A DNA stretch of 64,000 nt from Diphasiastrum complanatum (Eukaryota > Streptophyta > Lycopodiopsida > Lycopodiales > Lycopodiaceae). A model generated the notes under the pieces. The model made no database searches. It had not been told where the DNA came from and was given only the letters and a program-made list of their open reading frames with translations. The stretch is taken from positions 18,105,993 to 18,169,992 of the forward strand of contig CM055094.1 in assembly GCA_029204225.1 (NCBI GenBank), read 5' to 3'. Positions within the stretch are counted from its first letter, which is position 1. The number at the start of each line of letters is the position of its first letter. The translations under genes were made by a program, and so were the position numbers. Positions 13,516-26,740 of the stretch are shown here, in pieces.

Positions 13516-14666
13516 CTATTCAATCAATTTTTCTATATTTTCTATATCAATATTAGGAACCGATAAGGCAACAGCTCCTTCCATAATCTCACCCTCCTCT
13601 GTTTTGGGAAGGGTCTCAATGTTGTTTAAGGCAAGAGGAATATCTGCTACAATCTGTATTAGAATGACTTTTATTCTTTTTTTATCATATAAAATAATAT
13701 CTGCATCCTGGACAACCTGAAAGGCTGTTAAGGCAGGAGCAGCTTCCTTTTGAGGGGCCTCGATTGCAGGTGCAATGCTTACATCGTTCTGGGCATAGGT
13801 TTTGATCAACTCTTGCCGAAATCTATATACATCATCAGGAGTATACAACTCAAGAGTGACAAAACACGAGAATCAGCAAATTACAAACAATGATAGTAAT
13901 AAAATAAGAATCAAAATGAAATGAACTACAAATGAATAGAAAATTACATTTTCAATATCTACATTCGTTTGTAAATTATACCATTCAAAAAATAGCTTCG
14001 TATTGTACAGGACGAACCATGCACAACTAAAAGCGTCTTGTTACTGTACACACTGGATATATAGAACGAAAATTAGTAATATAATGATAGAAATTTTATT
14101 TATGCTATGATGATACATTTGAATTAAAAAAGGATTACATGCATATCAAAGATAAATTGAATATACCTTGAGAGATTTAATGGCTATCTCTCCAATTGAA
14201 GTTGTTGTTGTCGGTATTTCCTTAACGACATCATAAAGTAGAGAATCAAATTCTCTATGTGTATTTGCAACTGAGTTTAATTTTACACATAGAAAATCTG
14301 ATACTCCCTCCTTATTTATCTTTACAAAAAGAATGTTCAGGCTCCAATGCTGACTGCAAGAACCAAAATACAAATATCAATAAATTCATATTTATGAAAA
14401 AATTCCGTTCTTATTAAAGCAATGAAGCATGCAACAATTCTGATTAGAGCAACAAAAACAAAAGAGCAATCCTTACTTATTTTCATATGGAATCAAATAG
14501 AATTTTGCCATAGGAATGCACTCGATGAAATAGACATCCTTCTCAAAATTGGCTTCTTTCGCCTTTACCGCTCCCATGAAAAATGGACTAACTACAAAAA
14601 CTGTACCATGGGAATCGAAACTAATACTATTTTGTAAAAAAGAAACTCCGGCCTCTACTATTGCAT
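13516..14666 (-). pseudogene. ULP1-type SUMO protease (peptidase C48) pseudogene, four exons
   Basis: Minus-strand exons 14666-14477, 14353-14167, 14052-13948 and 13848-13516 join in frame, with introns of 123, 114 and 99 bp. Together they give the C48 catalytic domain: an approach segment (FEKDVYFIEC), the catalytic-His motif QHWSL, a VKLNSV stretch where the family has LDSL, the Cys region SCAWFVLY, and the terminal helix ending near QELIKTYAQ. Family members cleave SUMO precursors and conjugates. Two defects hit the active site: the catalytic Asp position reads Asn, and an in-frame TAA at 14041-14043 falls in the Gln pair before the catalytic Cys. Introns are retained, so this is not a processed copy. 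The N-terminal part is missing where copia sequence begins near 14755. The C-terminal exon adds about 85 unassigned residues. Confidence 0.7.
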
Positions 14667-14754
14667 CTGAAAATTTTGAGGCTCTGTGTCAGCAATGGCA
14701 ATTGGTAGGTTCAGCTCATAGATCATATTTGCCAAAGCCTGTTGGGCCTTTAAG

Positions 14755-17700
14755 CATACTTTGAATTCATCACCATCTTTGATAAAGCCCTCAGGTTGCT
14801 CCATATAGATCTCTTCCTCAAGGTAGCCATTGAGGAAGGCATTAGAAACATCAAGTTCGAACATCCTCCACTTGAAATATCATGCAATAGAGATAATAAT
14901 CTTTATGGTGACCATGTTGGCCATGGGTGCAAAAGTGTCTTCATAGTCAAGACCATAGATTTGAGCATAACCTTTGGCACATAGTCTTGCTTTAAATTTG
15001 TTTATGGAATCTCATTGTTGTATTTGACTCTAAACACCCATTTGCATACAATAACATGCTTGTTGATGGGTGGATCCACGAACTTCCAAGTATGATTAGA
15101 AATTAAGGCCTCATACTCCCTTGACATAGCTTCGTACCACTCCTTTGAATGGAATGCATCTTGGACATTGCTTGGCTCATCATAAGAGATGAAAAATGCA
15201 TGATATGAGGTGACATCCTCCACTTGCTTGCCTTTTTCAATATATGTGAGCCTCCTTGGTTCATATCTCTCCCTCATAGATCTTCTTGGTGTAATAGCTT
15301 GAAGATTGGCATCAAGATTGCTCATAGAAGATGCTCCATAGATAGGCTTGATCTCGACCCCATCCAAGTTGATCTTTTGATCTTCATGAAAGATCAAGTC
15401 TTGTCGAGGGAATGAAAACTTTGTAAGCTTTCTTTGTAGATGAATAACCAACACTCCTTTGACAGAACTAGGATAATCCTTCTTCCTAGTCTCTAAAGGT
15501 ACATGAAGAAAGCACATACATCCAAAGATTCTAAGGTGATCTACCTTAGGCTTCTCTTTATACAACATCTCCTATGGTGATTTCACATCTAGAGCAAGAT
15601 TTGGAAGTGTATTACAAAGATAATTTGCATAAGAAATTGCTTCTCCCCAAAAATCCGTTGGGAGAGATGCCTATATTCTAAAATATACTTCACATTCACA
15701 AAGAGTTCTATTTTTGCTTTCAGCCACCCCATTTTGTTGGGGGGAATATGAAAGGGCTGAGGATAGAGAACACGAACCGAGAAGAGAGCAAGAATAGCTG
15801 CGGAACAGCTCTCCCGCTATTATGGGCTGCTAAATGCAATAACAGTCTAATGATTGTTAATGCTAAATGTAGTCACAACTCAAGTGTTCTGCCCAACAAG
15901 ATCTTAAAAATTAATTTATACTCACAAAAACAAAATGAGCACAGTCCACCAAAGATATTAGAAATGGTTTGAGTGTGGTATTACTGAAAAACAGATTGAA
16001 TGAGAAGTTTAGTTCTTAGAAAAGTGATATAGCAATATGATAACGCAGGTTCCTCAGGCAGACGGCCATCGTCTGATCAGAAACTGAGGAGTCGTAGACG
16101 TCCGTGTTCTGATCAGGTGAGTGAACAAGTGTGATCAAACAGCAATGAAGTGCATTCAAATCACAACAGGCATTCATCTACGTTGTACACAAAATGAGAA
16201 ACATATTGCTGCTATATTACACTGAAGCACAACAAAATAGCAGTTACAGCTAGAATGACGGTGTAACTGGGAGGCTCAAAATCATTTGTCTCATGGACGA
16301 CATAGAGTGTGCTGGGATGATCCATTTATAGATTGCATCCATCTATTAATTACAATAAATGTTTGTCATCTAATTAGACAAGTCGTTGTACTTGGAAATA
16401 TTTGGCTTGTGATGATAACTATACAATGTGTACATGGTCAACGAGTAGGGAATGTTGATGCAGATGAGGACATTGCATTTTTCTCTCACGTTGCATTTTC
16501 TGGGAAGTGGCTTTCTCTCACTTCGCATTTTTGGAAAGTGGCTGGAATCGTTCCTCTTTGAACATAGACCACCTTGGGATTTTGCGAAAAAGCCGAAGGT
16601 CTTGTGAAACAATTCAATTTGATAAAGTAACTATTTTGTCACATTCTGGGCAAATGCGAAAAAGGCAAAGGTGTTGGAAATAGTTAAATTGTTGAACTAT
16701 GCTACAGTGTCGCATTTTGGGAAAATGCGAGAAAGCCGAAGTTGTGAAAAACATAGTTCATTTTTGCAGACTGTTGCAATACTTAGTGTATTTCTGCAGA
16801 CTTGTTCTAAACGCTAATTCGTGGAAGTCCTTGAAGATGGCCAAGTCTTCATTGTCCTTCAAATTATTGAACTTAACATCTGAACATGAAAATGATAGGA
16901 TTGGTTACCCTTTGTTGGAGATCAGCCGGAAGCCCGTTGTAGTCATTCTTCAAATAGTTCGGTTGTCTAAGTTGTGATTCCTGCAGGTATCAGATGAGCA
17001 GACATAGAACCCAAAATGGATTTCACATGGTCCTAGATCAAAGATTAGTAAACGTGCAGGAAGAATCTTGAGATAGAAATTAGTATTCACCAAGGAGACA
17101 ATTGTGGACTTAATTTCCAACAGAATAAGCACAAGTGAACTCTCTTCTAACTCCCTCTTGCTCACAATAACCATTAAATTTGTTGGAGACATACTCTCCA
17201 CCACCATCACATCTCAAAGCTTTTAAATTACAAGAAAATTGTTTTTCAACAAAAGCTTTGAACTTGAGAAATACATCAAACACCATAGACTTGGAAGATA
17301 AGAGATACACCCAACAAAATCTTGTGAGATCATCAATAAAAGTGACAAAGCATTTAGCTATGTGCTCTTGGAAGGTGCAAAGTGTACATCTGAGTGCACA
17401 AGCGCAAATGGAAATTGAGACTTGATGTTGGATCTTGGAAAGGGCCTCTTATGAGACTTAGCAATGGCACAAGCTTCACAAGGTAGAAGCTCCTTTGATA
17501 TAGTCTTTGGCAATCCAATAGCTTTCCCATCTTTCACCATGGATGTCATGGCTTTAAAACTGGGATGGGTCTTATGCCAGAAATCTTCTTGAGAGATCTT
17601 GGTCTTGTAGGCAACATCATAAATGCTGGCACTCTCACTAGAATCTAGTTTGTAGAGTCTACCAAATCTAGATCCTCTAGCTATCACCTCATCCTCACTC

Positions 17701-18963
17701 TTGATGATACATGTATCCACATCAAACTTGACATCAAGACCATTGTTATAAACATTTGACCAACACTAATGAGATTCTTGGTTAGTTTTGGCACATAAAG
17801 CACATCTTTGAGAGACAAAACTTTTGATGATGCTACATCCAAAGGGATATTTCCTATTCCTTCAATACTACACTCAAAATCATTTGCTATACAGATAGAC
17901 TTTTTTACACCATCATAAGGCTTGAGACTAGAAAAAAGACTCTTGAAATTAGACATACGGGAACTAGACACACTATCAATCCACCACAAATTATCATTCT
18001 TGAAGGAAGAGGAAGAGAAACTAGACATCATTAGTGAATCCCCCCTATCACTCCCATTAGCATCACTCTCTTTCTCATCAGTGAGGTTAGCTTGCTTGAA
18101 TTGATCCTTCTTTTTGAAGCAATTAGAGGCATAGTGGCCTTTATTGCCAAAAACAAAGCACTTGATCTTCTTTTTCTTCCCATTAGATGTTGAAGCTTGA
18201 GATGAATGGTCTTCATCTCCATCCTTGGCTTTTTCTTTGTCCTTCTTGGAATGTTGTTATTGACCTTTTTGCTCCTCCCCTTTGGCTTTTCCTTGGTTAA
18301 TAGAGCTTTGTCTTCTCCACCATCCTTCGATGAGAGCTTGCTGAATCTCATGATCTTGTTCCCTTGCCTACATTTTTCAGAAATGAGAACTTCTTGAAGT
18401 GCCTCCAAAATTGGAAGCTCCTCCTTGATTGCATAGGATTCGACAATATTCTCAAACTCATCTTTCAGTTTATTAAGGATTACTTGAACTAATTCACTTT
18501 GGTTGAGATGATCTAATAATGCAAGCTCTCTATGAAGATCCTTGACTCTCATGACAAAATTGGAAGCACTCTCATCACTCTTTTAATAACTTTGGAAACT
18601 TTGGTTTCTAATTGTGAGTAGTCTAGAAGTGTTCTTGGCTTCATAGATAGCCTTTTGAGTGTCCCAAGCCTCCTTGGCCGAGGTGCAACCACTAATCTCC
18701 CTCAAAACTTCATTTGAGACATTCATCTTAATGTAATGAAGAGCCATTCTTGCCCTTTTCTTGTACCTTTGTACCTAGTGGAGTACTTTAGGCTCCTCCT
18801 CAATTCCAAGTACTATATCCATCACATCTTGGAGAATCAAAATTGATTTCATCCTCACTTTCGAAATAGAATAATTGGAAGTGTTCAATCTCTCTCCTTG
18901 CTCCAAGAGAAAGGACCCATGGATGCCATAGTCACTAGAGAAATTGACTTGTGAAGGACACAA
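14755..18963 (-). mobile_element. Decayed copia element: gag, protease, integrase, RT start
   Basis: Minus-strand remains of a copia polyprotein closely related to the one at 47.8-51.8 kb. From the 5' side: gag start at 18963-18775, gag body 18552-18031 with the zinc-knuckle region near 18150, degraded protease 18031-17700 (DSVSSS where DSGASS is expected), GAG-pre-integrase 17720-17358, integrase 17310-17128 (RCDGGGEYVSNKF), then after a 1.37-kb insertion the rest of integrase (15748-15569), linker and RT start (15568-14760, including [22 protein letters not shown]). Multiple frame changes and stops make it inactive. It ends abruptly within RT near 14755, next to the ULP1 pseudogene. No 3' LTR is present. 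Confidence 0.85.
15749..17122 (-). mobile_element. 1,374-bp LTR-like insertion (probable solo LTR)
   Basis: It begins TGAAAGGG and ends TTCCAACA on the plus strand (TGTTGGAA...CTTTCA on the minus), the TG...CA termini of an LTR. It is flanked by perfect 5-bp direct repeats GAATA at 15744-15748 and 17123-17127. Removing it together with one GAATA restores the integrase reading frame of the host copia element. Inside, a GCGAAAAAGCCGAAGG-type word recurs near 16582, 16653 and 16723, giving a roughly 70-bp internal repeat. It encodes no retrotransposon protein. A solo LTR left by LTR-LTR recombination is the simplest reading. Confidence 0.75.
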
Positions 18964-20496
<1,533 letters not shown>

Positions 20497-20739
20497 GGTT
20501 CTCACGGTCCCTATGCGGCCTAAATGCTCTGAACGAAGTGAATGAACCTCAATCTCAACCGCATCGTAAATGCACCTGGATGAGTCCACAGATCGCCCAT
20601 CGATCAAATCAGATTAATGAATAGCAAGCTAGAGATAGATTACAGAAGAAGCTCAATCTTAGCTAGCAGAAGTATCTAGAGAATGTTCTAGAAAAGTTTC
20701 ACATGATTGATACCAATTGATACACCAATGGACTTAGAG

Positions 20740-21400
20740 AGATAATTTTGACCAAACCTTCTTGTGCCGACAGTGAAAGTGCACTCGACTTATCGAAGTG
20801 TCCTTATCACTCACTAATAGGATCTTTGATGTATGTCATGATGTGCACCAGACTAGATCTTGCATACACTATCAGTACATTAAGTCAATTCATGTCTGAT
20901 CCTAGGATCTTGCATTGGAAAGCATTAAAGAGAGTGATGAAATACATTCAAGAAAGTATAGGTCAGATATTGTGCTATGATGGAAATGTCATCGAACCAA
21001 TGATTCTTTGCAGCTATTTCGACTTAGATTGAAGAGGAAATATTTTTACTAGAAGATCTATCTCTGGGTTTTGTTTTCTCATGACAAGAGGACCAATTTC
21101 ATGGAATTCGAGGAAGCAAAAATTAGTCGGACTATCTTCGACCGAGGTAGATTATATCAATGTATGTTCAAGCTTTGAAAGAAGCTATCTGGATTAGATT
21201 ACTACTTCACAATTTACATCACACTGAATTTCAACCTACTATCATTCTATATGACAGTATGAGCTGTGTTTCACTATCACTGAATCCCAGATTTCATGGC
21301 GGGTCAAAGCACATTGAGATCTAGTACCACTTTATTCGGGAAAAGGTTTTCTCAGGACAAGTGATCCTCGAATACTGCTCCACATCATTGCAGTACCCAT
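20740..21400 (+). mobile_element. Copia fragment: RT end and RNase H
   Basis: The plus strand encodes the end of a copia reverse transcriptase (YHSLIGSLMYV, HWKALKRVMKYIQ) followed by RNase H remains through about 21340 (RPISWNSRKQK-like, then the HIE motif region). Stops and frame changes are present. It ends at about 21400, where the N-terminal RT half of a second element starts, so the two are separate copies. Confidence 0.75.
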
Positions 21401-21409
21401 AGAATCTCC

Positions 21410-22700
21410 CAAGAGATCGACAAGAGAATGAAGAGCACTAGCCAAAGATTCGTGCCAGATAGCTTAGCTTCGACATTCGAAGAGTTCTGCGGATTCAGTG
21501 ACGAACCACAGACATTCGAAGAAGCCATCGACAGTCCAGACAAGGACAAATGAATCCAAGCCATGAACGAAGAGATGGAATCCATGAAGAAAAATGAGGT
21601 ATGGACACTGCAGCTAGTACCAGACAAGCGAAATATAGTGCAATGCAAATGGGTGTACAAGTTGAAGTATGGACCGAGTGAAAATATTTTGAGAAATAAA
21701 GCCAGACTTGTAGCGAAGTGATTCTCTAGAAAGTATGGCATCGACTACACTGAGACCTTCTCTCCAGTGGTGAAACATGCATCCTTATGCCTACTATTTG
21801 CATATGCAGCCGCTTATGATCTCAGGATTCACATAGTCAATGAGAAGACAACATTCTTACATGGTGAATTAGACAAAGAAGTCTATATGGACCAATCTCC
21901 CGACTACATCTGCGAATCACTTCCCCCTATGCCTGCCGAATACACAAAAGTATCTACGGTCTAAAGCAATCCGCGTGGCAATGGTACACGAAGAAGGATC
22001 ATGCCCCATGATCCTTGGGTTTTGAGCCACTGATGGTTGATTCCAATGTTTTTGTAAGGATCACAGGTGGGGAGATCATCATTGTTGCTATGTATGTGGA
22101 TGACACACTGATACTATGCAGAAGCCAAGAGCTAATTGCCGAAGTGAAGAGCGACATCTCAAAATTTTTTGAAATAACAAACTTAGGAGAAGCCAGATGT
22201 TATCTAGGCTTGCAAATTGACCGTGACTATGATGAAGGAAAGCTATACCTTCATCAGTCCAGGTACATCCAGAAAATCCTAGATGATTTCAGGATGATAG
22301 ATTGCAAAGGGGCCAACACCCCAAATGCCTACAGGAATAATTATGACAAATGAAGAAAGTCCGAAGACTGATGAAGAGAAAGATATCATGCAACACATGC
22401 CTTACAAGAGGCTAATTGGATCACCGATGTATCTAGCAGATAACACACGCCCCGACATTGCTTATGACGTATTCAGGATGAGCCAGTTCATTAGCACGAA
22501 CCTAGGCTTAACACATTGGAAGATCACGAAGCGAATCTTACCGTACCTTCAGAAGACGAAAGATTTTGGCCTGTCTTACTCTCATGATGCCGGATTCCAG
22601 ATGCACTCCTACAATGATGCAAGTTGGGCATCACTCAAAGATAACTGTAAAAATGTCTCAGGCGGGTGCACCATTGCAGCAAGTGCAGCAATGCGATTCT
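21410..22700 (+). mobile_element. Copia fragment: linker and reverse transcriptase
   Basis: The plus strand encodes the pre-RT linker (CKWVYKLKYG), RT body with the catalytic motif YVDDTLIL at about 22093-22116, the LGLQI segment, and the RT end (YKRLIGSPMYL, THWKITKRILPYLQ). Frame changes occur near 21960 and 22330 and stops near 21550 and 21719. The catalytic Asp pair is intact but the frame is not, so it is inactive. A weak RNase H start (YNDASWASLKDN) follows before similarity is lost near 22680. Confidence 0.8.
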
Positions 22701-23100
22701 ATTTGGCATTTTCATCTCTCCTCATTGTTGACATCGTTCTTGTTGATAGTCAGCAGCAGCCCACATCGGGGCAGACAATTTCGCATTATCTACATTCATT
22801 TTTTCTCCCTAACCCAAACAACCAACAAGAAGTCACCAATCAATCTCCAGTAGCCTAACCCTCGAGCCATGGGATAGGAGGGCAAGTTCCTGCAATGATA
22901 TATGGACTCTAGCAACATTTGTACATGTGCTCATGCAAGCCAAGAATATTCCAAAAGTGCTTTTCATTAATATTGATACTCTACACATGCATATTGGTGG
23001 AATTAAGCTTCACTCAGACTCACCCGAATTCGATTCCTGAGCACAGGTATACTATGTAAATATATAAGCTCTCTCTACAACGACATGCAGCCTTATTCTC
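22701..23100. other. Non-coding stretch
   Basis: Open frames end near 22858 and carry no recognisable motif after the copia RNase H start. Nothing else assignable. Confidence 0.35.
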
Positions 23101-23119
23101 AAAAGTCGAACATCTATGC

Positions 23120-23370
23120 AATCAATCAACTGAAACAAAAGCAAGATCAACATCGAAGTCTTCGACTTCAAAGTCATCGACATCCTATCAACAAACTCCA
23201 TCAACTTCGAAGTCCACATTATTGACTTCCTAGACATCGTTGTCATCGAAGTCATGGCAACATCTCCATTGACATCAAAGTCCACGTCATCGACTTCTTC
23301 GACTTCGAAGTCACTAAAGTCATCAACAACAACATCCTCTCAAGAGCAAGCCAGTCGACTCGACTTGCCT
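23120..23370. repeat. Imperfect repeats of a TCGACTTCGAAGTC-like word
   Basis: About ten degenerate copies of TCGAAGTC/GACTTCGA and ATCGACTTC occur here in both orientations because the word is near-palindromic. The array has irregular spacing and is not a simple microsatellite. Confidence 0.6.
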
Positions 23371-23695
23371 GAAGTCTTCGACGATCGTCGACTGTCACAT
23401 TCAAAATGGAGCTCTTTCTCTACCCTCTCTGACGCAAACTACGATATAGTTCACTTCAGTACTTTTTAGTAACTACATTGTTTGGATTCATGGCCAATTG
23501 AATGTCCTGACCGTAATCTTCTCCAAAGGTGTGCCACATTCTGCCCATTTGGATCTTCATGGATAGGGGACGAAATGCGAGTTGACCCTTAGTTGGCGCG
23601 GGCTCGTCACGTATGCTCTGATGGCCTTCGGATTTTTCTCAAAATGTCGTTGCTGCTAGTCAGGTTGTGGAGCCAATGCTGGGAGATATGCCAGC

Positions 23696-24286
23696 TCATT
23701 GCCCTTGATGTCCTCGGCCGTTGCGTGAGGACTCGTAGGGGTGTGGGACTATATAGGCATTAATTTCTTCCTCCACCGTCTTCGATTTGCGGAGGTTGGC
23801 AGAGATGGATCGAGAGCCTTGAGATGTTGAAGCTTGGCGCTCCTCTTGAACTTGGCACTGATCTGTCGCTTGATTGGTGTCCAGGCCTTGGTCTTGTACA
23901 CTAGTCTCGACTGCATCTGAGCCTTGATCTTGAAATTCGAGCCCTGTTGCTTGTTTACCTTTGTCATGGCCAAAACTTGCTAGTGCAACTTCCATTGTGG
24001 GTGGCGCTAGAATTACCAACAGGGCCGGTTGGGGTTGTTGTTCCATGTGTTGTTGGCATGTCTTAAGAGCGTTCTTTGCCTATGCAAGCTCTTGGATGGC
24101 ACTCCATCTGTACTTGTCAAATTTTGCTTGGTAGCTATCGAGCGTTTGGCGAAGCATTTGGTGGTATACATTTTGGTTAGGATTGGACACCATCAAGGGT
24201 CTTAAAATGTCAAAAAATAGTGTATTTTTGAGGACTTTTGAGCATGAATACCTATCAAATGGTGGTTTGAACCTGTTGGATCTCAT
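23696..24286 (-). pseudogene. Unrecognised decayed ORF, about 195 codons
   Basis: One minus-strand frame runs from 24286 to 23696, interrupted by a single TAG near 24080. It encodes a basic N-terminal part, a Gln-rich middle and a Gln/Asp/Ser-rich, low-complexity C-terminal half. I do not recognise it. It could be the N-terminal region of a retrotransposon gag, given its composition and its setting near gypsy relics, but no capsid or zinc-knuckle motif is visible. Confidence 0.35.
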
Positions 24287-24818
24287 TACAAGCTTAAAAA
24301 TATGATGTATTTCCTCTGATTTGAGCCATTATTCATCCAATTTGGTTGTGTAGGCACCATTATGTTGAAGTTTTGCTTGTTGAAGGAGTCCAAAAATGCA
24401 TTTTTTTGCATGATCTGAGCCTATGATTGTTTTCAAGACCTGATAGAAGCCTCTATCCCTCTCTAATGAACCTTATGAGTGCTTGTAAATCTGATTGGAT
24501 GCTTATTGGGCTGAAGGTGGCTTTTTGATGAATCAACCTTGAGAAAGTGCGCTCTCCTACCTGTTTTTTGGTCAGTTACAGCTCGCACGTGTGAAGCCTA
24601 GGTAGTAGGTTGTTGTGGCAAGTGCCTTGTTAATTAGAATTTTGAGGAATCAAAGATTGTAAGGGAAAAGTGAGTGACAAGACAGATAATCCATTTGTGG
24701 AACCATCTCTATTTTGCAATTGGATCTGGATCTTGCAAGTGATGGCAAATGAAAGGTGTTCCATATAAGAATCTAGTAATTTGGATTCTATTTGTGCTAT
24801 TATAGAGTGTTCTTTTAT
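24287..24818. other. Non-coding stretch before the tandem duplication
   Basis: No gene, repeat or motif that I can assign. Confidence 0.4.
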
Positions 24819-25895
24819 AATGGCTGTGACAACCAAGAGAAATTCTAACATGTAAAAGAATTAAGTTCTTTTTACCGATTTTGAAATAGATATTGGATAT
24901 CTAGGACAGTATGGTACTCAATTTTGTTGAGATCCATGTTCCTTTTGGGTTAGTGAATACACTTGATGTAATTCATCTGTATTTGAACGGTTTTTTTTTT
25001 TTCATCTATGCAGGGGTAAAAATCTGGAGTGGTATTCTTTGGGTAACAGTTAAGGAGCATGAGGGATTTCAATGGTTAGATGTATCTCCAAGAATTGCTT
25101 GTGATTTCGATTCTATAATTGGATATAGGATAACCAGATAGTCTTTCTGAATTTTTGGGCAAAACCGATCTGGATGCTGAGGATTCTTGGAGGAAAAGCT
25201 GCTGGTATGGGACATCAGTGATTCCAAAGAAGATTTCTTGGATGAGAATGGTATCTCATTATTTACAAAATCTAGAGGCCCTGAAATCTATTTCTCTATC
25301 ATGTTAGACCTCTACTTTTTAGGAATTTCTTAAATACGAGACAATTGGATTGAGATTCATATGATTCCTTCCAATGTAGAACTTGGTTCTAAAGGACTGA
25401 AAAGTTATATGAAATTATAATTCCATATATGATTTGTGAATATGGCTTAGAATCTATTGATGTTTTCAATTGATTCAGTGGAGTTTAGACTTCCTAGACC
25501 CAAATGTTAATCTCTATTTGGTAGTTGATTATTGAGATGTAATATTTCTATCACTCGGGATTGAGATATTCTATGATTTTGAGAAACAAGTCCAGTGTGT
25601 AATGGTATTGGATACTAATAACTTTTTTCAAATCTTTGATATCTTATACGTTGTTGTTGTATCGTCGATGTAGCATAGAGGTTCATCACTGGGAGCGGCA
25701 ACCTCGCCTTCACCTGCATAGCAAGAAGAGAGAGGGAGTAAAATTCCAAATAGTGAGAGGTTTTGGAGGCCCGAGCACCTTCCCCAAACTATTCGGTCAT
25801 TAGTTAGAGAGAGGAGACAAGAGAGAGAGGGAATGCCTAGGTTGAGAAAGGCCTTGGGGGCTCAAGCGCCTACCCAAAGCTATTCTATTCCAATG

Positions 25896-25986
<91 letters not shown>

Positions 25987-26740
25987 AACAATAATTAAGA
26001 AGTGTAACAATGAAGTTTATCATTGATTTCTAACATTCATTGGGGCAAGGATTCTAATCCAAGCCTTTAAAATAAACACAACTTAAATCTAATGGAACTA
26101 AGAAAGCACAAGGGCACTCACATGATTCATGTGAGTTCTAAGTTGGGCCCTTTTAGCTTTTTTATTTGCAACTTGACTTAGGGCCTCTAATGTTATTTTA
26201 GAGTTTTAAGCCCCTAGTCTTTTATTCCTAAGAATTACAACTTGCTACTTGTGCTCATTGGGTTGGGCTTATACGCGTAGGATGCCAGTGCCCCCGCACT
26301 TATTACTCTATTTACAATGTCATGTGGCAGGGCCCACTAGGTAAGGCCTGGCCAACAATACTTTAAGTGTGGGACCCACTTGTTTATTGTGCAGGAAATA
26401 CCCACAATAGGGTCCATGGCCCAAAGTAGTGCCGGTCCCTCGGCACTAGGCTGCAAATGTTGTGAAAGGGCGCTGTTTTCGGTTCTTTTATTGTTGGGAC
26501 CTGGATGCTTCAAGAAAAGCATGGGTATAATTCGCTTACGTAAAACCTGAGGCTTTATTGGTTGCTGATCAACAAGAACCTGGACTTGCCAGAATTTCAA
26601 TAATACCCATAAGGGTCTAGTGGCCATACCGGAGAACCTTGTTCATCAACAATTGGGTGGTCGAGGCATTCCATCAGAGTATCCCAAGATAAAAACTTAC
26701 TGAGATTGCTCCTCATAGAATGGCACAACTAGTCCCAATG
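24819..26740. repeat. Tandem duplication, copy 1
   Basis: The first of two adjacent direct copies. It starts AATGGCTGTGAC at 24819 and ends at the junction AATG (26737-26740), from which copy 2 starts. It carries a (GA)n tract that copy 2 lacks. Visible differences from copy 2 are few: the deletion, a short indel near 26125, and scattered substitutions. The unit has no clear gene. Its right half continues into sequence that adjoins a gypsy gag relic after copy 2. Confidence 0.95.
25898..25984. repeat. (GA)n microsatellite in copy 1
   Basis: Pure GA run of about 87 bp. The equivalent place in copy 2 is deleted, while the diverged copy at 32.4 kb keeps a GA run at the same point. Confidence 0.98.
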
